The notes below the pieces were generated by a model that had not been told where the DNA came from, did no database searches, and saw nothing but the letters and a program-made list of their open reading frames with translations. The position numbers were made by a program, and so were the translations under genes. Source: Paludibacter sp. (GTDB lineage: Bacteria > Bacteroidota > Bacteroidia > Bacteroidales > Paludibacteraceae). Taken from it: a stretch of DNA of 21,712 nucleotides. Positions 1 through 7,180 of this stretch are shown one piece after another. Location: contig JANJXE010000342.1 in NCBI GenBank assembly GCA_024709185.1, positions 1-21,712 on the forward strand, in the 5' to 3' direction. Within the stretch, counting starts at the first letter, position 1. Each line of letters starts with the position of its first letter.

Positions 1-1325
1 AGTTTCTTACCAAGATATGAAACTTTTATAACCGGGATCTCAGTGTCGGACTTAACTGATAGAGGGAAATCAGAAACTTGAATTTTCATTGCACCCAGGT
101 AGAAAAACTTCTCGGCCTGATCGTTGGCAGGGCCTGCACTAACAGTCATTGTTATAACTCCTTCAGAATCGGGGCGAACGTTTTTGGTAACAGCAACCCG
201 TGAAGAGTTAGAAGAAGTATTCAGGAGCGAAAAAACTGCATCGCCAGCCCCTTTAAACTCGTATTTGGTTTCACGGTTATCGGAGGCACCTGCACGGGAA
301 CCAAAAACGGTAAAACTATAATATTTTGAAGGCGACAATCCACTCAGTCGAATGACTCCGGTTGGGTTTGCAGGAGTGGAACCCCAGGCATTAGCATGGC
401 CGAAAAAATTATCCATAGTTGCCGTTGAAGGAAAGATTTCAGCTTCACCGGTTACAGCCGTTACTCCGGCAGTATTAAACCCATTGTAAAACGGATCAGT
501 AATTGCCAGTCTAATTCCGGTGGAATTCCCTCCGTCGTCGATGAGTTCCTGATTGGCATTCTGATGATCGTGAATATTGTTCCAGTTGCCTTGAGTGGGC
601 GAACTTGTTGATCCAAAATCAATCAATAGTGCCCCGGTGCTCTCTCCACCTCCCGGATTGGTTGGGGTTTTTAGTATATAAGGAGTCAATACATTCTTCC
701 ACACAGCATATCCACTGGCATTCATATGCAGCATATCGGATAAGAAATAGGACGTTTCCGGATTTCCATCCGTTTTTAGCATGGGATTCCAGGTATCGGC
801 AAAATCGATGTGTGCATACTTTGCAGCGTACTCCTGCATCAATGTATTGGCAGTTCTGTATTTCGAAAAAGAGGATGTGCGTGATGGACTGGGCTTTATC
901 GACACCAACAGAATTCGTGCATTTGGATAATAAATATTGATCATGCGGCACATTGTAACGACTTCTTCCATGAACTCTTCGGGTGTTTTCGATGTTTCGT
1001 GTAAATCGTTATCACCTTCGTATAAAACCACCTGCCGTGGTGTATAGGGTGCAACTACCTGTCCAAAATAATAAATCAAATCAGTCATCATCGATCCACC
1101 AAATGCACGGTTCAGCACTTTAGATTCGGGAAAATCAGTAGCCAGGCTATTCCACATCGTAAAAGTGGAACTTCCTGTAAATAAAACAACCCCTGAAGGA
1201 ACACCCGCTGCATCGGCAGCAGCAAAATTGGCCATTGCACCGGTCCAAAGGGATGCACGAGGATATTGAGCGGCTATTGAACTACTCAGTACCAGCATAA
1301 TCAAGAAAAGAAATTGCTTTTTCAT
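1..1325 (-). CDS. SGNH/GDSL esterase with C-terminal accessory domain (3' end missing)
   Basis: Reading from ATG at 1325, the frame stays open for 441 codons to the window edge, so the C-terminus is lost. Residues 1-20 are a type I signal peptide. Residues 45-215 carry the SGNH blocks: GSST with Ser53 as likely nucleophile, a Gly in AFGGS (about 77), GDND (Asn106), and DMLH with Asp197 and His200. The enzyme is therefore a secreted serine esterase, probably acting on acyl groups of a carbohydrate. After a Gly/Pro linker, residues about 231-427 form a domain clearly homologous to residues 573-760 of the upstream multidomain protein (shared motifs GNWNNI, NPxGVI, AEKF). The reading stops where that protein's sorting tail begins, so a similar tail may lie outside the window. 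It is the last visible gene of the glucan locus, after a 150-bp gap. The ester substrate is unknown; succinyl or acetyl groups on beta-1,2-glucan are my inference. Confidence 0.88.
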   Translation of the reverse strand, partial: MKKQFLFLIMLVLSSSIAAQYPRASLWTGAMANFAAADAAGVPSGVVLFTGSSTFTMWNSLATDFPESKVLNRAFGGSMMTDLIYYFGQVVAPYTPRQVVLYEGDNDLHETSKTPEEFMEEVVTMCRMINIYYPNARILLVSIKPSPSRTSSFSKYRTANTLMQEYAAKYAHIDFADTWNPMLKTDGNPETSYFLSDMLHMNASGYAVWKNVLTPYILKTPTNPGGGESTGALLIDFGSTSSPTQGNWNNIHDHQNANQELIDDGGNSTGIRLAITDPFYNGFNTAGVTAVTGEAEIFPSTATMDNFFGHANAWGSTPANPTGVIRLSGLSPSKYYSFTVFGSRAGASDNRETKYEFKGAGDAVFSLLNTSSNSSRVAVTKNVRPDSEGVITMTVSAGPANDQAEKFFYLGAMKIQVSDFPLSVKSDTEIPVIKVSYLGKK

Positions 1326-1408
1326 TGGAGATTTTTATTTACATCAGAAGGACATCCAATAACATAGCTAATTTAGCGGTCATCCTTTACTGAAAAATTA
1401 TGTATAAA

Positions 1409-1456
1409 AGGATGGGTGAAATCAAGTGAGCCAGCTCTCTCAATCGCACCCATCCT
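1409..1456 (-). terminator. Intercistronic hairpin, possible weak terminator
   Basis: A perfect 10-bp inverted repeat, AGGATGGGTG and CACCCATCCT, is separated by 28 nt and starts 20 nt after the stop codon of the upstream multidomain gene. A smaller GAG/CTC pairing can form in the loop. On the minus strand the stem is followed by only four T residues. It could be a partial terminator, a processing site or a 3'-end stabiliser that lowers expression of the esterase gene. I saw no good consensus promoter between the hairpin and the esterase ATG. Confidence 0.5.
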
Positions 1457-1475
1457 GAATTAATCATTCAATCAT

Positions 1476-3983
1476 TTAACGAATAGAAATCTTTACATTA
1501 CCTTCGGCAGTGTTCACTATGTAGATTCCCTGTTGCAGACGAACATTTGCGTATCCAAATACCGACTGCACATCGGCCACGAGGCTTCCTGATACACTAA
1601 AGATACGCACTCTTCCGGTATAGTCGCCGGTGCGAAGCATTCCCTCGTTGTAGTATGCCTGTAAGCGGGGTGCCTGTGGATTTTCAACCGATGTTTCTCC
1701 ACCCGAAACTGTCATTTTCACTGCTCCCAGGAAGTAGAACTTTTCAGCGCTGTTGTTTTCAGGACCCGCCTCTGTTGTAAAGGTAATAACTCCCTGTGCA
1801 TCAGGACTTACTTCCTCAACAATTGCCACGTTGGAAACATTGTTGGAAGCGTTTAGCACAGCTGACTTGGCAGCTCCGGAGCCGGCAAAAGTGTACCGTG
1901 CATCACGTAAATTTGTGACACTTGTGCGGGATGCAAAAATGGTGAAAGAATATTTCTTTGTTGCATCGAGACCACTGAAAGTAATTACACCTGCAGGATT
2001 TGCAGCTGTTGCACCCCATACGGCACCGTTGCCAAAGAAATTATCGGATGTTGCCGAATTCGGGAACACAGCAGCATTTCCTGTGGGGGCATTTGTACCA
2101 TTTGTATTATATCCGTTAAAGAAAGGATCTGTCACTTTCAGTTGAATACCGGTAGCATTACCATGTTCGTCAATCAACGACATATTGGCATTCTGATGAC
2201 CGGTAATATTGTTCCAGTTACCTTCTGTTGCGGTTGCTGCAGGACCAAAATCCATCAAAACAGCACCGGTAGCGGTTGCATATACGAAGCTTATTTCATC
2301 AACGTACAAGGTATGCTCAATATTATCTGCCGCATTTTGCTCAAAGAATACTCCTTTTACAACATCCTTAGCAGTAAATGTTGGAGCCCCGGCATACAAA
2401 TCGGCCAATGGCACTTTAATTGCCGTCCAAACATTTGCTTCCAATTTTGTTATGTAGTTACCCAACGCCACTTTTCCGGTTGTTTTAGGACTACCACTGT
2501 GACTTTCAAGGTAAATCCGGGGAAGTGCTGTTCCTTGCAACTCATCCGGCGAATTGAACCAGAACTGGATGTGAGTCATGTTGGTAATATCGTGAGCTGT
2601 CCATCCTACCGATGCAACTAAAGCGGCCCAGTTGCCACCTTCGGCCGATTTCCACTGGAGCTTCAACGCATTGGGTGCACTCTTTACAGGTGATGTAACT
2701 GCAGGAAGTTTATCACCATTAGGAACAGCCGGTCCTTCCCAATGTTCCTGAACCAGTGTACTTCCACCTTCCTTAAACGACCAGCTTTGATCGTGGAAAC
2801 GGTCGTTGGCACTGTTGTCAAACAATTTCACAGGAGCAGGATGAACTATTTTTTTAAAACTGAGATCATCAACATATAAAATGTGTTCCACATTGTCGGC
2901 AGTATTTTGTCCGAAGAACAACCCTTTTACAAATTCCTGACTAGTGAAAGCAGCATCGGCAGCCCAGAAATCGGCCAGGGGAATGATAACTTCTGTCCAG
3001 GTATTGGCGGGTAATGCATTCAGGTAATTACCCATATTGATTTTTCCTGTTTTATTAGGATTTCCAGCCGAAGCTTCAAAGTACAACTTTGGCATTTCTG
3101 CTGCAGTCATGGCCACCGGACTATTTACCCACATATGGAAGTTATTCATAGTGCGCACGTCGTGTACTGTCCATCCCGGAGAAGCTACCAATGCTCCCCA
3201 GTCACCACCTTCCACCGATTTCCACTGCAGCTTTAACGCATTCGGGGCACTTTTCACCGGTGTGGTTACCGCAGGAAGTTTATCTCCGTTTGGTACAGCT
3301 GGTCCTTCCCAATGTTCTTGTACCAGGGTACTTCCTCCCGATTTGAACGACCAACTCTGATCGTGGAAACGGTCGCTGGCACTATTTTCGAACAATGTGA
3401 TGGAAGTTGGGGGCGGAGGAGGTATTACCGATGGATCGAAAACAATCGTAATATCATCCACATACACCACAGCATTGGGATTGATTGGTTCGTAAAAATC
3501 CGGAAAAAATCCAAATACCCGAATGTTTTTAATTCCAGCTTTGTAAATATCGAACTGAATTACCTCCCATTCATTGGTTTTAGAAGCCGGGGCCTCGGAA
3601 GCAAGTTCTTTGGTAACTGCTCCCTCGGGTTTGATTTTAATTTGTGAAGTAGCATTAGTACGGAGGTACTTAATTTCAATCCGGTGATATCCTGATGGAA
3701 TTTCATTTTTCAGAACAGAATAAAAACCAGCCCACACCTTGTTATCCGCTTCGGCATCGAAACGACTCCAGCGCCATACTTTGTTACTGGTGTTCAACCC
3801 TGCTTTCACAGGATTATCCACAATATCTGCATCGAAATGTGCCGGAGGGTTAATGTTCACTGTTTCGGTGAAGTTCACCTGACCGTTTTCAAAATCATCT
3901 AGCACAAAAGTCTGCAATTGCTGACCTGTTGCAAGGAAACTGCTCAGCAGTATCATCGCCAAAAAAGTAAAAATTTGTTTCAT
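1476..3983 (-). CDS. Secreted multidomain glycan-binding-like protein with T9SS-type tail
   Basis: This 835-residue protein has a type I signal peptide (1-20) and no lipobox. Five parts follow. Residues 25-183 are a beta-sandwich-like domain that opens with VLDDFE and closes with VYVDDITI. A five-proline linker lies at 188-192. Two tandem copies of a module of about 180 residues (195-376 and 385-566) each end in LYVD(D/E). Residues 573-760 form a domain shared with the downstream esterase. The last 70 residues resemble a type IX secretion sorting domain, with VRIFSVSG and LQQGIYIV. No catalytic motif is visible. The VDD-ended folds look like carbohydrate-binding jelly rolls, and the gene sits after SusCD and a surface glucanase, where surface glycan-binding proteins are usual. 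I infer that it captures polysaccharide at the cell surface. Export by T9SS would differ from the usual lipoprotein anchoring. The exact CBM family is not recognised. Confidence 0.85.
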   Translation of the reverse strand: MKQIFTFLAMILLSSFLATGQQLQTFVLDDFENGQVNFTETVNINPPAHFDADIVDNPVKAGLNTSNKVWRWSRFDAEADNKVWAGFYSVLKNEIPSGYHRIEIKYLRTNATSQIKIKPEGAVTKELASEAPASKTNEWEVIQFDIYKAGIKNIRVFGFFPDFYEPINPNAVVYVDDITIVFDPSVIPPPPPTSITLFENSASDRFHDQSWSFKSGGSTLVQEHWEGPAVPNGDKLPAVTTPVKSAPNALKLQWKSVEGGDWGALVASPGWTVHDVRTMNNFHMWVNSPVAMTAAEMPKLYFEASAGNPNKTGKINMGNYLNALPANTWTEVIIPLADFWAADAAFTSQEFVKGLFFGQNTADNVEHILYVDDLSFKKIVHPAPVKLFDNSANDRFHDQSWSFKEGGSTLVQEHWEGPAVPNGDKLPAVTSPVKSAPNALKLQWKSAEGGNWAALVASVGWTAHDITNMTHIQFWFNSPDELQGTALPRIYLESHSGSPKTTGKVALGNYITKLEANVWTAIKVPLADLYAGAPTFTAKDVVKGVFFEQNAADNIEHTLYVDEISFVYATATGAVLMDFGPAATATEGNWNNITGHQNANMSLIDEHGNATGIQLKVTDPFFNGYNTNGTNAPTGNAAVFPNSATSDNFFGNGAVWGATAANPAGVITFSGLDATKKYSFTIFASRTSVTNLRDARYTFAGSGAAKSAVLNASNNVSNVAIVEEVSPDAQGVITFTTEAGPENNSAEKFYFLGAVKMTVSGGETSVENPQAPRLQAYYNEGMLRTGDYTGRVRIFSVSGSLVADVQSVFGYANVRLQQGIYIVNTAEGNVKISIR
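2286..2831 (-). repeat. Tandem module, copy 2 (residues 385-566)
   Basis: This is the second copy of the duplicated module in the multidomain protein. Equivalent positions lie exactly 190 codons (570 bp) from copy 1; for example HDQSWSFK occurs at residues 207 and 397. The first 80 or so residues are almost identical in the two copies, including SWSFK, QEHWEGPAVPNGDKLPAV and SAPNALKLQWKS. The second half is clearly more diverged. Confidence 0.9.
2856..3401 (-). repeat. Tandem module, copy 1 (residues 195-376)
   Basis: This is the first copy of the duplicated module. Many DNA differences from copy 2 in the conserved half are silent third-position changes, so the similarity seems to be kept by selection on the protein rather than by a very recent duplication. 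Conserved Trp, His and Asp residues in the first half could form a ligand-binding face, but this is inferred. Confidence 0.9.
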
Positions 3984-4046
3984 AAATCAGATAATTTAAG
4001 GAATTAATACTTGAAATAGATTGTTGTTTTATATACTTGAAAAAAA

Positions 4047-5663
4047 TTATCGTAATCGTAAGGTAAGTACTGATGCGGCACCCGAAGGTGTCGTTAATGT
4101 AACCGTGTAACGTTTTCCACTAATTATTTTACTATTAACTCCCATCGAAAACCGATGTTCACCTGCATTAACAGCAAATGTGGTATCCTTAGCCATCACA
4201 CCATCTGCATTTTTAAACTGCAGGTGGGCTTGGCCCTTAACCGACGAAAATAAATCGATTTCGTAAATTCCCCGATCGGGATGTCTCATTAAATCGTATT
4301 CATTAGTTGCAATATTGGACATTACCCGTACAAAACCATCTGCATAGGCGGGACGCTCTTTTACTCCTGCCCGCTGCAGTGCGCTTCGAATGACTTCGCT
4401 TTTCATCAACAGATTCCAGATAAGTCCACTTCGGTAATTCTCCATCATCACCACAATAGGACCCTGATCAATCGCCAGGTGTTTCTTTTCAGAAGTGGAA
4501 GTACCCGGGCTATAGGCATCGGCAAAACCATACGTACCATGTGCCAGGGAATATTCGTCGAGCCGCATCAATACCTGTGTGCTGTAAAAAGGCGTATAGG
4601 GAAACGAACCCAGTGCTGCTGTAGGCGCTATCACTCCATCATCGTTGCGGGGCGAACGTGCACTGTAGTTCCAAAGCGGTGGACGGGCACCGTAACAGGC
4701 CGTGAGTCCCCAGTCCGAAACACCGTACTTAAACTCTTTCGGAGCCTCATAAACACAGTAATGCCGGTTGATCATCGTATGAGCTACATTCTGATTCCAG
4801 TAATTCACCCGCTGATCTTCGAGCCGTTGCGGATCCACACCCAGGAATGAATAATGAGCAAAAAACATCGGTCCGCCATACTCCTCGCCCATTGGTAGTT
4901 CATAGCCATAAAATTTCCGGGAGGGATATACGACGCCACCATTACGGCTCCAACCATTTTCGTACACCGATGTGCTGATAGCATGTGGTTCGGGAGCTGC
5001 CAAAGCCAAAAGGTAGGTAATCCATCCCTCATGCCATCCGCGGATGGGCAGTTCGTAACGGTTATCCTGCGAATACCACAGCCAGTACAAAACATCCTGG
5101 CCGTTGGTATAGGCTTTCCAGTTTACGGTATTCGAGAAAGAAATCACTGAATCACGGATTTCCTTTTCAATACCGTCATTTTGCGTAAAATACTCCTGTG
5201 CGGTGAGTAATCCTGCCATCAGGAAACCTGTTTCAATTAAATCGCCGGTTTTCACCTGATTCCCAAATGGATGAGCAGTTCCATCGGGATTATACCAATG
5301 CGACCAGGCTCCTTTGAAACGTTCGGCTTTGCCCAGGAAGCGAACAATCTTTTGTAGCTGAGTGGCTGCCTGGGTACGGGAAATGTATCCCCGCTCGGCT
5401 CCCACAATGAGCGCCATGATCCCGAATCCTGTACCTCCGGTGGTCACCACATCGCCTCTATCGTTGCCTTCCAGTGCCAGACCTGTAGGCGAAGCACCCT
5501 GATAGAAAAAGCCAAATGTAGCCCGTTGCCATTTGTCCATCAGTGTCCTGACTTTATCCGGTGCAAAGGTCTCGTCGTTTTTCACCACGACAATGGTGGG
5601 CACTTTATCGTCTTTACAAGCGAAAAGTGCAACGAACAGCAAAAAAACGACGAGCTTATGCAT
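4047..5663 (-). CDS. GH144-type beta-1,2-glucanase, probable surface lipoprotein
   Basis: This 538-residue protein begins with a lipoprotein signal peptide: lipobox LFAC with Cys16, followed by KDD, which matches the Bacteroidota surface-export signal K-(D/E)2. Residues 35-430 are an (alpha/alpha)-barrel glycoside hydrolase of the Glycoamylase (PF10091)/GH144 type, shown by TTGGTGFGIMAL, KAERFKGAWSHWY, GDLIETGFL (acidic Asp141 and Glu144), GGPMFFAHYSFLG, APTAALGS and AIDQGPIVVMMENYRSG. GH144 enzymes cleave beta-1,2-glucan, either internally or by releasing sophorose. A beta-rich C-terminal domain of about 85 residues (455-538) is absent from the second GH144 of this locus. The start lies 17 bp after susD, so the two are co-transcribed. 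I infer the surface endo-acting enzyme that makes oligosaccharides for SusCD. The family is fairly sure; endo versus exo action is not visible from sequence. Confidence 0.9.
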   Translation of the reverse strand: MHKLVVFLLFVALFACKDDKVPTIVVVKNDETFAPDKVRTLMDKWQRATFGFFYQGASPTGLALEGNDRGDVVTTGGTGFGIMALIVGAERGYISRTQAATQLQKIVRFLGKAERFKGAWSHWYNPDGTAHPFGNQVKTGDLIETGFLMAGLLTAQEYFTQNDGIEKEIRDSVISFSNTVNWKAYTNGQDVLYWLWYSQDNRYELPIRGWHEGWITYLLALAAPEPHAISTSVYENGWSRNGGVVYPSRKFYGYELPMGEEYGGPMFFAHYSFLGVDPQRLEDQRVNYWNQNVAHTMINRHYCVYEAPKEFKYGVSDWGLTACYGARPPLWNYSARSPRNDDGVIAPTAALGSFPYTPFYSTQVLMRLDEYSLAHGTYGFADAYSPGTSTSEKKHLAIDQGPIVVMMENYRSGLIWNLLMKSEVIRSALQRAGVKERPAYADGFVRVMSNIATNEYDLMRHPDRGIYEIDLFSSVKGQAHLQFKNADGVMAKDTTFAVNAGEHRFSMGVNSKIISGKRYTVTLTTPSGAASVLTLRLR

Positions 5664-5680
5664 GGTTGAATGTCAAAAAG

Positions 5681-7162
5681 TTAATAATTAGGATTTTGTG
5701 TCACAAGTCCTTCCGATTTATCAATTTCGGTTTGAGGAATGGGGAACAATTCGTGCTTGCCGGATACAAATCCGGGTATGACGTCTTTGGCTTCCTCCCA
5801 TCGTACCAAATCGAAGAAGCGTTCCCACTCCATGGCCAGCTCAATTCGACGTTCGAAACGGATTTTCTGACGCAACTCAGCGGCATTAGTTGTTGTAACC
5901 CGTGGCAAAACAGCGCTGTTTCCACCACGTGCACGGGCCCGTACCATTTCGAGTTTATCCAGTGCTTCCTGAATATTGCCAGCTTCCAGCGATGCTTCGG
6001 CATGCATCAACAATACATCTGCATAGCGGATAATACGAATATTCGACCAATAGCCCTGTGGGTCGGATCCACGACCGTACAACTCCCGTTCCGACAATCG
6101 CACATAGGCTTTGCGGTTGAAGAACTTATAGGAGGCTGCATCGGCCTTCGACTTGCGTCCATCGAGCGTATCACCATCCTGTATCACCGACGCTGCCTTA
6201 CGGGGATCACCGGGTTCATAAGCGGCTATCAACACCTGACTGGGCGAGTTGAAGCCCCATCCCAGATTAGGTATTCCACGAAAGCCCTGTATCTGGTTGT
6301 GCTGGCTGCCAATGTTAATTTGTTCCGATGGTCGACGTTCGCAATACACTTCAAACACCGATTCAGGACCATATTCACGGGCTTCGGAAAAAATATCGGC
6401 ATACGGTGTTGTCAGGTCGTTATCCCCGGAAGAAATTATCAGAGCTGTCTGGGCTGTTACGTCCGACCAGCGTTTCTGATAAAGGTACACTTTTGCAAGT
6501 ACAGCACGGGCAGCATTTTGTGAAATACGACGGGAACCATTTTCAGCATTCAACACCTGTCGTGTGGGTAGGTACTGAACTGCCCATTTCAAATCCCGCT
6601 CTATATGTCCCCAAATTTGCTCACGTGACGAACGTGCAGGAGTTTTGTCGGTTTGTGATAATACCTTATCCACATAAGGAACTCCACCAAAAGCCTGGGC
6701 CAACCTGTAGTACATCACCGATCGCATAAACAACGATTCGGCCATCAGTCTGTTTTTCTTAGCCACTGTATCAGCCATCGAATTAGCCAGTACCAGCGCT
6801 TCGTTAGCAAAATAAATGGCATTATAGCATTCGGTGTAATACTGCCTGAGTGGCTCAGAATCTGCTGTATAGCTCATTGCTTTAAAGGGAGCCACATTTG
6901 ACCCATCACTCGGCGTACTCCCTTTTTCCACATCGGGAGTGGTGTAATTGTGCATGGCCAAACCTGCCCAACTAAACCAGAAATTACGTAGTTTGGCATA
7001 GGATTGACCCAGCTTGGCCTCCACCAGGATACTTATGTCGAGCGAGTCGGTGGCGGTATAATTAGCATGGTGCCATCTTCCCTTTGGATAACGTTCCAGA
7101 AAATCATCGGAACAGGAAACGATCAGTACTAGTAAACTGAAAAATATTATTAGTTTCTTCAT
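5681..7162 (-). CDS. susD: SusD/RagB-family glycan-binding lipoprotein
   Basis: This 493-residue protein has a lipoprotein signal peptide with lipobox IVSC (Cys17) followed by SDD, an acidic surface-export signal. The N-terminal part has SusD-typical helical TPR features (QYYTECYNAIYFANEAL, AESLFMRSVMYYRLAQAFGGVPY), and the C-terminal half fits the RagB/SusD domain (IRIIRYADVLLMHAEA, KIRFERRIELAMEWERFFDLVRW). SusD proteins form the lid of the SusC transporter and bind oligosaccharide at the outer face. It follows susC by 18 bp and precedes the surface glucanase by 17 bp. The binding specificity, expected to be for beta-1,2-glucooligosaccharides, is inferred only from the neighbours. The symbol is a family label, not a claim of starch use. 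Confidence 0.95.
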   Translation of the reverse strand: MKKLIIFFSLLVLIVSCSDDFLERYPKGRWHHANYTATDSLDISILVEAKLGQSYAKLRNFWFSWAGLAMHNYTTPDVEKGSTPSDGSNVAPFKAMSYTADSEPLRQYYTECYNAIYFANEALVLANSMADTVAKKNRLMAESLFMRSVMYYRLAQAFGGVPYVDKVLSQTDKTPARSSREQIWGHIERDLKWAVQYLPTRQVLNAENGSRRISQNAARAVLAKVYLYQKRWSDVTAQTALIISSGDNDLTTPYADIFSEAREYGPESVFEVYCERRPSEQINIGSQHNQIQGFRGIPNLGWGFNSPSQVLIAAYEPGDPRKAASVIQDGDTLDGRKSKADAASYKFFNRKAYVRLSERELYGRGSDPQGYWSNIRIIRYADVLLMHAEASLEAGNIQEALDKLEMVRARARGGNSAVLPRVTTTNAAELRQKIRFERRIELAMEWERFFDLVRWEEAKDVIPGFVSGKHELFPIPQTEIDKSEGLVTQNPNY

Positions 7163-7180
7163 AACTACTTTACTTTTTTT

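Noticed and set aside
605..951. Overlapping open frames on both strands (110-111 codons)
   Set aside because: Both are out-of-frame shadows of the SGNH esterase, whose frame is open from 1325 to the window edge with all catalytic blocks in order.
1367..1377. Short palindrome GCTAATTTAGC before the esterase gene
   Set aside because: Five-base arms in AT-rich sequence are expected by chance, and no promoter element is linked to it.
2142..2621. Plus-strand open frame of 159 codons
   Set aside because: It is antisense to the multidomain binding protein, repeats its duplicated structure in reverse and shows no recognisable domain.
2286..3401. Possible insertion sequence or assembly duplication
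   Set aside because: The two copies differ by many silent and coding changes and stay in frame, so this is an old internal domain duplication, not a mobile element or assembly error.
5561..6523. Open frame of 320 codons on the plus strand
   Set aside because: It lies antisense to susD and the start of the surface glucanase, has no family motifs and a composition rich in Cys, Arg and His typical of shadow frames.
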